From: an uncultured Chthoniobacterales bacterium
GTDB taxonomy: Bacteria; Verrucomicrobiota; Verrucomicrobiia; Chthoniobacterales; UBA10450
Length of the DNA: 11,963 nt
Reading direction: 5' to 3'
NCBI GenBank assembly: GCA_955652255.1
Contig: CATPAW010000042.1
Span: 1-11,963, forward strand
Shown here: positions 1 through 6,559 of the stretch, in pieces
Position numbering within the stretch: the stretch's first letter is position 1
How the letters are laid out: every line of letters begins with the position of its first letter
Made by a program: the position numbers and the translations under genes
Notes under the pieces: model-generated
Database searches by the model: none
Seen by the model: only the letters and a program-made list of their open reading frames with translations
What the model was told of the DNA's origin: nothing

Positions 1-546
1 ATCGAGGGCTGGGCGCATTACTGCGAGAAAATGATGATCGACGAAGGATACAGCGGCGCGCCGATTCCGAGTCCAACGCCAAGGCCAAGTGCGAGCCTGG
101 GCACAACCGCAACGCCGAAAGCGAAGCCGAGCCCGAAAACAAGTCCGACCTCAAGTGTCAATGATATCAAACGCGCCGCCAAATATCGCATGGCGCAGGC
201 CGACGAAGCGATGCTGCGTTTATGCCGCTTGTGCGTGTCGATCAAAATGCACACGCAGAACATGACCGTCGCTGAAGGGACAAAATTCTTTCAGGAGAAT
301 TGTTATTACGAGGAAAAACCGGCGCGGGCCGAGGCGATGCGCGGCACGTTCGATCCCGGCTATCTCAATTACACGCTCGGCAAACTACAAATCCTGAAAC
401 TGCGCGACGATTACAAGGCGCAACAAGGCGACGAATTCTCGCTGCAAAAATTCCACAACGAATTGCTCGACCACGGGATGCCGCCCATTCGCCTTCTGCG
501 CGAGCTCATGCTCAAGGACAAGAGCAAATGGGACCAGGTGTTGTGA
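1..546 (+). CDS. DUF885 family protein, C-terminal part (5' end cut by window)
   Basis: The reading frame is open from base 1 and ends at TGA 544-546, so the N-terminal portion lies outside the window and no start can be given. The visible 181 residues begin with EGWAHYCEKMM, the EGW..Y signature of DUF885, a family of predicted metallopeptidase-like proteins often carrying HExxH-type residues further upstream. The C-terminal half contains the expected CRLCVSIKMHTQ, FDPGYLNYTLGKLQ and FSLQKFHNELLDHG segments. Between the EGW helix and the rest lies a low-complexity Pro/Ser/Thr/Lys stretch (visible residues 19-53, bases about 55-159) that looks like a flexible linker inserted in an otherwise helical domain. 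The gene converges on rmuC with an 8-nt gap. Biochemical function is not established from this fragment; family assignment is confident. Confidence 0.85.
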   Translation: MEGWAHYCEKMMIDEGYSGAPIPSPTPRPSASLGTTATPKAKPSPKTSPTSSVNDIKRAAKYRMAQADEAMLRLCRLCVSIKMHTQNMTVAEGTKFFQENCYYEEKPARAEAMRGTFDPGYLNYTLGKLQILKLRDDYKAQQGDEFSLQKFHNELLDHGMPPIRLLRELMLKDKSKWDQVL

Positions 547-554
547 TTGTCGAT

Positions 555-1772
555 CTAATCGTCGGCGTCCGAATCGCCTAACAAATCTTTTAGTAACGGC
601 TGCGGATTGCTCGGCAGCTCCTCCACATCGCGCAATTTCTTCGTGATCGCGCGCGAGCGAACATCGACATCTTCCATTTTCCGCGCCGCTTGATCGAGCT
701 TGTCCTTCACGGATGACAACGCTTCGCCAAATTTTCCAAACTCGGTTTTAACTCCGGCGAGCAGATTCCAAACTTCGCTCGACCGTTTTTGAATCGCGAG
801 CGTGCGGAAGCCCATCTGCAAGCTGTTAAGTAATGCCGCCAGCGTGGTTGGTCCGGCGATCACGACGCGACAATCGCGCTGCACTTGCTCGACCAAACCG
901 ACGCGCCGAATCGCTTCCGCATACAATCCTTCTGTCGGCAAAAACATCAGCGCGAAATCGGTCGTGCGCGGCGGGTTGATGTATTTCGAGCAAATGTCTT
1001 TGGCCGACTTCTTCAATTGCGTCTCCAGGCTCTTCATCGCGTCTTCGACCGCCACGACGTCGCCCGCATCCTGCGCCGCGAGCAGACGTTGGTAATCCTC
1101 CGTCGGAAATTTCGCGTCGATCGGCAACCAGACGGGCGCGCCGTTTTCGTCGCCCGGCAATTTGATGGCATACTCGACGTTCTCGCCGCTTTCCTCGCGC
1201 GTCTTCACATTGCGCGCGAACTGCTCCGGCGTCAGCACTTGCTCCAGCAATGCACCCAGCTGCACTTCGCCCCAACCACCGCGCATTTTCACGTTGCTAA
1301 GAACTTTTTGCAGTCCGCCGACATCGCTCGCCAGTTGTTGCATCGCACCCAGCCCTTGATGGACCTGCTCGAGTCGATCGCTTACCAGCTTGAACGATTC
1401 ACCGAGACGTTTCTCGAGCGTGCCTTGCAATTTTTCATCGACCGTTGCCCGCATCTTGTCGATCTGCTTCAAGTTGTCCTCCTGTAGTTGCTTCAAGCGA
1501 AGATCGACAATTGAACGCACGCCTTCGAGCGAGGCGGTCAGTTCCTCGCGCTGCGCCTTGGCCGCTGTACCTGCTTCCTCGCGATTGCGCGAAAATTCAT
1601 CGCGCAATCCGCGATCGATCATCTCAAGACGCTTAATCAATTCTTCTTCAACGGTTCGCGCATTTGCAAAATATTCCCCGGTCGACTCCCGGCGGCGAAA
1701 AATCAAAACGACTGCGGCAGCGACAACTGCCGCGCCGATAACGCCGATCGTTAAGTACAGGAGCTGGTTCAT
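555..1772 (-). CDS. rmuC: DNA recombination protein RmuC
   Basis: This encodes a 405-residue protein of the RmuC family, a membrane-anchored nuclease-like protein that in E. coli limits inversions at short inverted repeats. Residues 3-25 form one hydrophobic N-terminal helix (LLYLTIGVIGAAVVAAAVVL) followed by RRR, giving an inner-membrane anchor with a cytoplasmic body. Residues about 35-150 are Glu/Lys/Arg/Gln-rich and heptad-like, consistent with a coiled coil. The conserved RmuC core follows, including RGGWGEVQLGALLEQVL, WLPIDAKFPTEDYQRLL and FALMFLPTEGLYAEA. Length is normal for the family. The ATG at 1772 is preceded within 7 nt by a palindromic repeat (1779-1874), so there is little room for a conventional leader and no strong Shine-Dalgarno is visible. 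It lies downstream of the B12 operon on the same strand but 108 nt away, so co-transcription is possible but unproven. Confidence 0.93.
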   Translation of the reverse strand: MNQLLYLTIGVIGAAVVAAAVVLIFRRRESTGEYFANARTVEEELIKRLEMIDRGLRDEFSRNREEAGTAAKAQREELTASLEGVRSIVDLRLKQLQEDNLKQIDKMRATVDEKLQGTLEKRLGESFKLVSDRLEQVHQGLGAMQQLASDVGGLQKVLSNVKMRGGWGEVQLGALLEQVLTPEQFARNVKTREESGENVEYAIKLPGDENGAPVWLPIDAKFPTEDYQRLLAAQDAGDVVAVEDAMKSLETQLKKSAKDICSKYINPPRTTDFALMFLPTEGLYAEAIRRVGLVEQVQRDCRVVIAGPTTLAALLNSLQMGFRTLAIQKRSSEVWNLLAGVKTEFGKFGEALSSVKDKLDQAARKMEDVDVRSRAITKKLRDVEELPSNPQPLLKDLLGDSDADD

Positions 1773-1778
1773 ATTTAC

Positions 1779-1874
1779 TTTGTCATGTCGAGCGAGATGC
1801 CAGTCCGAGCTCGGACCGAGACATCTTTTATTGTGAACAGCAAGAGATTCCTCGACTTCGCTAGGAATGACAAG
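1779..1874. repeat. Modular inverted repeat between the B12 operon and rmuC
   Basis: The element is bounded by TTGTCATGTCGAGCG on the left and CTAGGAATGACAAG on the right, so TTGTCAT/ATGACAA form its termini. Its right part (1844-1874) is, in reverse complement, nearly identical to the left part of the element at 9541-9653 (about 29 of 31 positions), so the two copies lie in opposite orientation. In the left part the core is interrupted by GTCCGAGCTCGGAC, a perfect 14-nt palindrome that is also found, one base shorter, at 6255-6275. The element fills almost the whole gap between the BtuF-like gene and the rmuC start codon. It looks like a dispersed intergenic repeat of REP/MITE type; there is no coding capacity. 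Confidence 0.75.
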
Positions 1875-1880
1875 AGGTGG

Positions 1881-2822
1881 TCACGCATGCGGGAACTTCG
1901 GCGCGCTTCTCCCGACAGCCGCATAGCGCTGCCAGGCGCTGCCCTCCCAACTGGGTCGCAATCGACAATCGTGAATTATTTCCGCGATAATTTCCGCCGT
2001 CGCCGCGATGGTCGGGCCTGAGCGGTTGAAGAATTTGTTTCCGTCGGCGAAAACGGCGTGTCCTTTCGCGACGGTGGTGAGCTCGAACCAGCCAGGCAGC
2101 GCTTCGAGGACCGAAACCTCGCGCGTGGTTCTATTCAAGTTATAACCACACGGCGCAACGATTAGGTAGTCTGGATCCGCCTCCCGAACGTGCTCCCACG
2201 AGATCGCGTGCGAGTGTTCCCCTTTTCCGCCTAACAACAACTTTCCGTTTGCAGCCTCGACTAATTCGGGCCCCCAATTGCCCATTGGAAAAAGTGGATC
2301 AGTCCATTCCAGAACGACGACTGTCGGCGTTGATTCCTTCCGTACGGCTTGGTAGGTCTTTTCGATCTGTTGCTGGATACCCGCAATAAGAGCATACGCA
2401 GCCGATGTGCGGTTGATTGCTTTCCCTACCGCAAGTATTCCATCATAAATGCCGGGGACAGTTCCGGCACTAAGCGCCAGGACTTGATCAGCCAAATCCT
2501 CGCAGCCAGTTCTCGCCACATCAGCCGATGTCACTGCGCACACCTCGCAATGCTCTTGCGTAATGAGTAGGTCAGGCTCGAGCTCTCGGATTAGGTCGCC
2601 ATCAATGTGATAAAGCGGTTCGCCTTCCTTGAGCCGTCTTCTCACCTCGGCATCGATCTTCTTGCTCGACATTTCAATATCAAAGGCGGGACGAGTGCAG
2701 ACCGGCAGCTTACGCACCCACTCGGGACTATCGCATTCATGCGATCTGCCCACCAAAGCCTGACCAGCACCCAACCCGCAAACAATCTCGGTCCCGCTAG
2801 CGAGCAATGAGACAATTCGCAT
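1881..2822 (-). CDS. BtuF-like cobalamin-binding protein lacking a signal peptide
   Basis: This 313-residue protein belongs to the COG0614/TroA-like periplasmic-binding fold that includes BtuF. It starts directly with the first strand of the fold (MRIVSLLASGTEIVCGLG) and carries GRSHECDSPEW at residues 25-35, a sequence typical of proteins annotated as cobalamin-binding. Later segments (LEPDLLITQEHCEVCAV, VVVLEWTDPLFPMGNWGPEL, YLIVAPCGYNLNRT) also fit. No secretion signal precedes the fold. An in-frame TAA (2835-2837), which is also the stop of the upstream gene, lies only four codons before the ATG, so no longer N-terminus is possible. It is the last gene of the B12-riboswitch operon, 12 nt after the DUF6580 gene, with no clear Shine-Dalgarno, suggesting translational coupling. 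As written it should be cytoplasmic, so a classical periplasmic BtuF role is doubtful; salvage or delivery inside the cell is an inference. Confidence 0.85.
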   Translation of the reverse strand: MRIVSLLASGTEIVCGLGAGQALVGRSHECDSPEWVRKLPVCTRPAFDIEMSSKKIDAEVRRRLKEGEPLYHIDGDLIRELEPDLLITQEHCEVCAVTSADVARTGCEDLADQVLALSAGTVPGIYDGILAVGKAINRTSAAYALIAGIQQQIEKTYQAVRKESTPTVVVLEWTDPLFPMGNWGPELVEAANGKLLLGGKGEHSHAISWEHVREADPDYLIVAPCGYNLNRTTREVSVLEALPGWFELTTVAKGHAVFADGNKFFNRSGPTIAATAEIIAEIIHDCRLRPSWEGSAWQRYAAVGRSAPKFPHA

Positions 2823-2834
2823 AAGCCAGTTTCG

Positions 2835-3386
2835 TTAGGCGAGCTGCGGCTCTTCTCGTTCCCGTAATGAAATGAAAGACCTTTCCAGCGCGGCAAATCC
2901 TCCGAACAACACAGCTGCGAAGGCAAGGTCGCCAATAAGGCTATTGCGAAAAAATGGAATGGCGGCGGTGTAGCAGGTGATTAGGCCTCTCCAAGTCTTT
3001 GGGTAGAGTCCATCAAACGCCCAGACGGCGAAGTTCGTGACCAAGTAGAACATCACGGCGCTGGCGAATATCGCTAATGCAATTCTTAGGACAAATGCTT
3101 TGTCCCGGATAAGTCGGCCGATGGCTACTGTCATCAGTATGCAAAGATACACTACTGGTTGAGATTTCAGCAGCACTGCAGTGCCGTAAACCGTAAGACC
3201 GAGCACCAAGTCGCTGAAGATCATCGCCGCAATCGGCACCAAAAAGGCGACCTTCAGATCGCGCAGATACATTCCGCCGAAAAGAGCCATGGCTGCGATC
3301 GGAGTCACGTTGGGTGCGTGCGGCAGTAAGCGAGACAAAGCGGCCAGGACAATGATGGCGCTTAGTGTTATCGATCGTTTATTCAT
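2835..3386 (-). CDS. DUF6580 family membrane protein, candidate B12/precursor transporter
   Basis: This 183-residue, very hydrophobic protein has about five to six predicted membrane helices: around residues 5-22, 26-40, 46-66, 78-92, 98-123 and 140-170. The opening SAIIVLAALSRLLPHAPNVTPIAAMALFGG and the NSLIGDLAFAAVLFGG segment match DUF6580, a family annotated as putative transport proteins and resembling ECF-transporter substrate-binding (S) subunits in size and topology. A strong Shine-Dalgarno (AGGAG, 3396-3400 in + coordinates) lies 9 nt before the ATG. It sits between the DUF71 and BtuF-like genes, 15 and 12 nt away, under a cobalamin riboswitch. With no BtuC permease or BtuD ATPase here, this is the only inner-membrane candidate in the operon. 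The transport role is inferred from context; family placement is fairly secure. Confidence 0.8.
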   Translation of the reverse strand: MNKRSITLSAIIVLAALSRLLPHAPNVTPIAAMALFGGMYLRDLKVAFLVPIAAMIFSDLVLGLTVYGTAVLLKSQPVVYLCILMTVAIGRLIRDKAFVLRIALAIFASAVMFYLVTNFAVWAFDGLYPKTWRGLITCYTAAIPFFRNSLIGDLAFAAVLFGGFAALERSFISLREREEPQLA

Positions 3387-3401
3387 ATCTAACTTCTCCT
3401 C

Positions 3402-4124
3402 TCATATTGGCGGTATTAGCTCCGCCGTGCATTTCTCCGGTAGTTTAGATCTGTTCGGCACGAGATCAGCATAATATCTCCCATCGCGCGTGACGGTTTC
3501 GCCGACTTTCACAGAAACCGGTCTTTTGAAGATCGGGCCATCCCACACGAACGAATGAAATTCTCCATTCTCTCCACATGGATCGACCCCTGGATGGAGC
3601 TCGCTCAAAAATTCCTTGTCATACAGTCTGCCGGCAAAGCCCGGGCCTACGTTTGCCTCCACGCACGAGAGATAAGCCTTGTAGCCGAGTCTGATCACCT
3701 CGTGAGCCAGTTCAGTAGTGTCCCGCTTCCAAATCGGAAAGATGCCGCGCATCCCGGCTTTAGCGAGATTCGCTTCCCGCCATGCGCGAAGATCTTCCAA
3801 GAACAAATCACCGAAGGCGACAGTCTGCATGCCGTCGGCTTTGTAGCCAACCATGACTCGGTTCATGATCGCTTCGTAGACATCATTCGTGCATTCACCC
3901 GAACTTCCAGATGGAAGGTAAACTTTCAGCAATGGAATTCCGATCGCCTCCGCCTGCTCGTCTAGGAGCGTCTCGCGCACGCCATGATGGCTAATCCGCT
4001 GGTACTCCTCAGACACAGTCGTCATCAGACCGATGACATTGTACTCCTTGGCTTGGAGGAGTACGTGTAAAGCCATCGCGCTGTCTTTACCGCCGCTCCA
4101 CGACATAACTACCGGTGTTCGCAT
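3402..4124 (-). CDS. DUF71/COG2102 PP-loop ATPase, B12-associated type (diphthine-ammonia ligase homologue)
   Basis: This 240-residue protein has the PP-loop nucleotide-binding motif SGGKDS at residues 10-15, as in adenine-nucleotide alpha-hydrolases. Its C-terminal DUF71 signature is GENGEFHSFVWDGPIF (residues 184-199). The family includes Dph6, the diphthamide amidase of eukaryotes and archaea. Bacteria lack diphthamide, and comparative genomics has linked a bacterial subgroup of this family to vitamin B12 salvage. Here the gene lies 12 nt after a BtuB-like receptor and before a BtuF-like gene under a cobalamin riboswitch, which supports that subgroup. The Shine-Dalgarno-like AGAGG overlaps the receptor's stop codon, implying coupled translation. 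No transmembrane segment or signal peptide is visible, so it is cytoplasmic. Automatic labels of diphthine-ammonia ligase would be misleading; the actual substrate is unknown. Confidence 0.85.
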   Translation of the reverse strand: MRTPVVMSWSGGKDSAMALHVLLQAKEYNVIGLMTTVSEEYQRISHHGVRETLLDEQAEAIGIPLLKVYLPSGSSGECTNDVYEAIMNRVMVGYKADGMQTVAFGDLFLEDLRAWREANLAKAGMRGIFPIWKRDTTELAHEVIRLGYKAYLSCVEANVGPGFAGRLYDKEFLSELHPGVDPCGENGEFHSFVWDGPIFKRPVSVKVGETVTRDGRYYADLVPNRSKLPEKCTAELIPPI

Positions 4125-4136
4125 TGTTCGCCTCTT

Positions 4137-6026
4137 CTAAAAACGAAGGCGCATTCCCGCGTACATGGCTTGGCCGAGATTCGGGAAGCCAAAAACTTCC
4201 GCGTAGTGCTCATTGGTCAGATTGTCGATGCGTCCAAAGATCGACATGTGCGAATTGATCTCGTATTCGGCCGCAAAATTGACGAACGAATAATCCTCTA
4301 TGTCGAAATTTGGTCCGCCGAAATTGATTTCTTCGCGCGCGTTCACAAACTTCGCCGTGATCGTCGTGCGCAGTTTTTTCCACCAAAAATAGGAACCGGA
4401 AAGATAAACCTCGTTACGTGGCCGCCGCGGTAGGCGCGCGCCTTGTGGTTGCGAAATGTCCGCCGACGAAGTTTTCTCTGCGTCAAGATAGGTGTAACTA
4501 GCCGTAAAAATAAGATCGGCAATTGGCTGTGCGCGCAATTCTGTTTCGAGTCCTTGCGTCTCCGCCGCACCGAGATTCAACGTTTGGAACTGACCATTGA
4601 ACCCGATCACGTTCGACAGGTCATTGTGGAAATAAGTCGCACCGACTGTGACTCGGTTTTCCCAGAGTCGCTGTTCGAAGCCGATGTCCCAACCGAAATC
4701 TTTTTCCGGCTGCAATCCAAAGTTGTTTCCAAAAATTTTGTCCTGACTGCTCGGCGGACTGAATCCGGTCGCGACACTGGAATGCAACGTCGTATTCGTC
4801 TTGTCGATCTTGTAACTGCCGGCGAAACGATAAGTCCACACGTCACCGAATTGATTAAAATTATCGAGGCGCCCGCCAGCGACGAAAATGAAATTGTCGA
4901 TGTTGACGGTCGCTTGCAAGAATCCGGCCACTTCCTGCGTGTGGTCGCTGATAAATGTCGGTTGCGGCCCAAATGCTTGCGAAACGAACGGGCGCTCTTG
5001 TCCAGCGTTTACGCGGCTGAAAAAAAATCCGCTCGTCAACGTCAACCACGAAGTTGGCCGCAAATCGTTTTGATAATCGACTTGCGTTCGCTCGAACAGC
5101 GCACGCGTCGGCCCAACAAATCCATCCTGATTCGGATCGTTCAACTGTCGCTCATGATCATAATCGAAAATTAATTTGTGCTCCCACCAGTCGGTCGCTT
5201 TCCAATCGACATGCGGCCCGATCAACCAGCGCTCGGTGAGCAAGTTGTCGATCGGGCGCGGATCGAAAATCGTGTTTGGATCGCCGGTATCAGAAAGCGA
5301 ATAAGTGAGCAAGCTGCCGATACGCAATTGCTCGTTAGGCGACCAGCCTACGTCCGCGATCGCGGCTGTGTTTCGATATGGATTGTTCGGGCGCGCGTTG
5401 TCCGTATCGAGGCGGCTCGCGCCGATCGAGTAATCGAACTCGTCGATCCTGCCATCGCTTGCGAGCGTCTCACGAAACGTGTCGTAGGTTCCGCCTTCTT
5501 CACTGAGTGTAATGCCGGGCGGGCCATCGCCTTGCTTTGTGAAAATTTGGATGACGCCGGCGAGCGCACGCGGGCCAAACAACGTGCTTTGCGGACCGCG
5601 CACGATCTCGATCCTGCCAATGTTGTCGGTCGTCAGATCAGCGAAATTAAAAAGCCCGGCCAGACCTTGATTGATCGGAATGCCATCGAGCAGCACTTGC
5701 ATGTCTTCGCTCGGCAACCCGCGCATGAAAACGTCCGTCAACTGCCCCGGCGCGCCGGTTTGGACAACTGATAATCCGGGAACTTCCCGCAGCGCATCGG
5801 CGACACGTTCGATCTGTTTTTGATCGAGATCTTGAGAGTCGATTACGTTCACACTCGCGGGCGATTGATCGCGCGGAATGTCCGTGCGTGTCGCGGAAAC
5901 AACGACCGGCTCGGCTTCCGCTTCCTGCTGATCGGTGGTTGTCGATGTTACCGCATCCTGCGCGGAAGCACCGCGCATTGCAGCGATTATGATCAAAATA
6001 CCAAAACAAACCGGACGATTTCGCAT
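4137..6026 (-). CDS. btuB: BtuB-like TonB-dependent outer-membrane receptor (cobalamin)
   Basis: This is a TonB-dependent outer-membrane receptor of about 629 residues. I place the start at ATG 6026 because GGAGG (6035-6039) lies 8 nt upstream; a second in-frame ATG at 6041 would put that ribosome site inside the gene. Residues 1-23 (MRNRPVCFGILIIIAAM...SAQ) are a signal peptide. A TonB-box-like PVVVSATR follows at residues 40-47. The plug domain runs to about residue 160 with VADALREVPGLSV, MRGLPSEDMQVLLDGIPIN and IGRIEIVRGPQSTLFGPRALAGVIQI. The remainder is a beta-barrel with alternating aromatic and polar strands, ending in MYAGMRLRF with the terminal Phe used for barrel insertion. Length matches BtuB. 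The substrate is assigned from the cobalamin riboswitch in its leader and the B12-linked downstream genes; by sequence alone other siderophore-type ligands are possible. Confidence 0.88.
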   Translation of the reverse strand: MRNRPVCFGILIIIAAMRGASAQDAVTSTTTDQQEAEAEPVVVSATRTDIPRDQSPASVNVIDSQDLDQKQIERVADALREVPGLSVVQTGAPGQLTDVFMRGLPSEDMQVLLDGIPINQGLAGLFNFADLTTDNIGRIEIVRGPQSTLFGPRALAGVIQIFTKQGDGPPGITLSEEGGTYDTFRETLASDGRIDEFDYSIGASRLDTDNARPNNPYRNTAAIADVGWSPNEQLRIGSLLTYSLSDTGDPNTIFDPRPIDNLLTERWLIGPHVDWKATDWWEHKLIFDYDHERQLNDPNQDGFVGPTRALFERTQVDYQNDLRPTSWLTLTSGFFFSRVNAGQERPFVSQAFGPQPTFISDHTQEVAGFLQATVNIDNFIFVAGGRLDNFNQFGDVWTYRFAGSYKIDKTNTTLHSSVATGFSPPSSQDKIFGNNFGLQPEKDFGWDIGFEQRLWENRVTVGATYFHNDLSNVIGFNGQFQTLNLGAAETQGLETELRAQPIADLIFTASYTYLDAEKTSSADISQPQGARLPRRPRNEVYLSGSYFWWKKLRTTITAKFVNAREEINFGGPNFDIEDYSFVNFAAEYEINSHMSIFGRIDNLTNEHYAEVFGFPNLGQAMYAGMRLRF

Positions 6027-6034
6027 ACAAGTTT

Positions 6035-6039
6035 CCTCC
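6035..6039 (-). promoter_or_regulatory. Shine-Dalgarno of btuB that decides the start
   Basis: On the minus strand GGAGG is followed by 8 nt and then ATG at 6026. The upstream ATG at 6041 overlaps this site and has no purine-rich sequence before it, so 6026 is the likely start. A self-complementary ACTCTCGAGAGT (6041-6052) lies immediately upstream and could fold next to the ribosome site. Confidence 0.75.
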
Positions 6040-6149
6040 AACTCTCGAGAGTCGGACTTGTTTGTCCTGCGATTGCGGGACGCATCGCCCAGCTCTCATT
6101 CTTCCTTTTGCGAAGAAGTTTTCCGTTCCGATTTCGCGGAACGAATGAG
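6040..6149 (-). promoter_or_regulatory. Structured leader between riboswitch and btuB (candidate expression platform)
   Basis: Between the riboswitch core and the btuB ribosome site, the minus-strand leader has several nested complementarities. CGTTCCG (6137-6143 in + coordinates) pairs with CGGAACG (6124-6130). An outer CTCATTC/GAATGAG pair (6143-6149 with 6095-6101) encloses it, sharing the base at 6143 as an alternative. The self-complementary ACTCTCGAGAGT (6041-6052) ends next to GGAGG. CACCTCA near 6147-6153 could also pair with the Shine-Dalgarno. This looks like an expression platform acting on translation, since there is no hairpin followed by a U-run. The exact switching fold is inference. 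Confidence 0.45.
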
Positions 6150-6154
6150 GTGAA

Positions 6155-6450
6155 GCGGGCAAATATTCTGGCTCCTGGCTTTTGAAGAAGTTGAGAGTCT
6201 TTAGTTGAACGATGAGAGCCAAAGAAGCGTTTCGCTTTCTCCCAACTCTCAACTGATGCCAGTCCGGCTCGGACCAACTCTCAACTGGCTTCGCCTTCTT
6301 CCCGCCTTCACCATCCGACTCGCGCCGAACGATTGGCCCTGGGAAGTCGTATCCAGTTACAGCAGCGCAACTGCTCCCGAATTGCACGGGATTTCTCGCG
6401 CCGATCCACTTTTTCAAGCTCGCAAAGAACTGGATCAACAACTACCTGCT
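6155..6450 (-). promoter_or_regulatory. Cobalamin (B12) riboswitch
   Basis: Read on the minus strand, the core at 6353-6397 contains GAGAAATCCCGTGCAATTC then GGGAGCAGTTGCGCTGC and TGTAACTGG. It aligns part by part with the E. coli btuB riboswitch core: CCCG/CGGG as P4, GCAG/CTGC as P5, then the conserved TGTAA. The 3' signature AGCCAGAATATTTGCC (6158-6173) corresponds to the AGCCCGAAGACCTGCC end of known cobalamin riboswitches. The outer stem is GCAGGTA (6443-6449) with TATTTGC (6159-6165), including two G-U pairs. A B12-box-like GGGCCAATCG lies between them, though it departs from GCCACTG. The total of about 290 nt exceeds the usual 200 because of a repeat-bearing arm (6189-6286). It precedes btuB and should repress the operon when cobalamin is plentiful. 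Confidence 0.85.
6242..6286. repeat. 13-nt direct repeats flanking a near-palindromic insert, inside the riboswitch arm
   Basis: CCAACTCTCAACT occurs twice, at 6242-6254 and 6274-6286. Between them are 19 nt (6255-6273) containing GTCCGGCTCGGA, a near-palindrome. The insert plus its edge differs by a single missing base from the sequence at 1796-1817. The 6277-6286 copy is complementary to AGTTGAGAGT at 6189-6198, so on the transcript these repeats build a 10-bp stem in the variable arm of the cobalamin riboswitch. The arrangement resembles a small insertion with duplicated flanks, though tandem duplication would look similar. Confidence 0.65.
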
Positions 6451-6522
6451 TGCGCTTGGCGGCTCAAGATTTATTTATCAATCGTAAGGTAGCTGTCCCC
6501 AGCCGGCAGATCTTTGAAGTCT

Positions 6523-6540
6523 GCGCGTGAGGACACGCGC
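6523..6540. repeat. Perfect 7-bp hairpin repeat before hldD
   Basis: GCGCGTG, a 4-nt AGGA loop and CACGCGC form a perfect hairpin. The GGACACGCGC part recurs twice at 10827-10836 and 10839-10848. The GTG at 6527 that would extend hldD lies inside this hairpin, a reason to prefer the later start at 6560. No U-run follows on either strand, so it is not a classical terminator. Confidence 0.55.
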
Positions 6541-6559
6541 CTCTACATTTTATTTGAAA

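Noticed and set aside
885..1487. 200-codon open frame on the + strand
   Set aside because: It lies antisense to the confident rmuC gene and has an Arg/Leu/Phe-rich composition without any recognisable family; it is a by-product of codon bias.
4443..5174. 243-codon open frame on the + strand
   Set aside because: Antisense to the btuB barrel region, with no ribosome site, domain or membrane pattern.
5178..5771. 197-codon open frame on the + strand
   Set aside because: Antisense to the btuB plug and early barrel, whose motifs are unmistakable.
6027..6041. Upstream ATG at 6041 as the btuB start
   Set aside because: It would place the GGAGG ribosome site inside the gene and put charged residues before a good signal peptide beginning at 6026.
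5647..6441. 264-codon open frame on the - strand across the btuB leader
   Set aside because: It runs through the cobalamin riboswitch and then overlaps btuB in another frame; no family similarity.
6451..6526. Promoter candidates for btuB (GGGACA...TAAATA) and hldD
   Set aside because: AT-rich -10-like strings exist, but matches are weak (4 of 6 at -35) and promoter consensus for the likely phylum is not certain enough to call.
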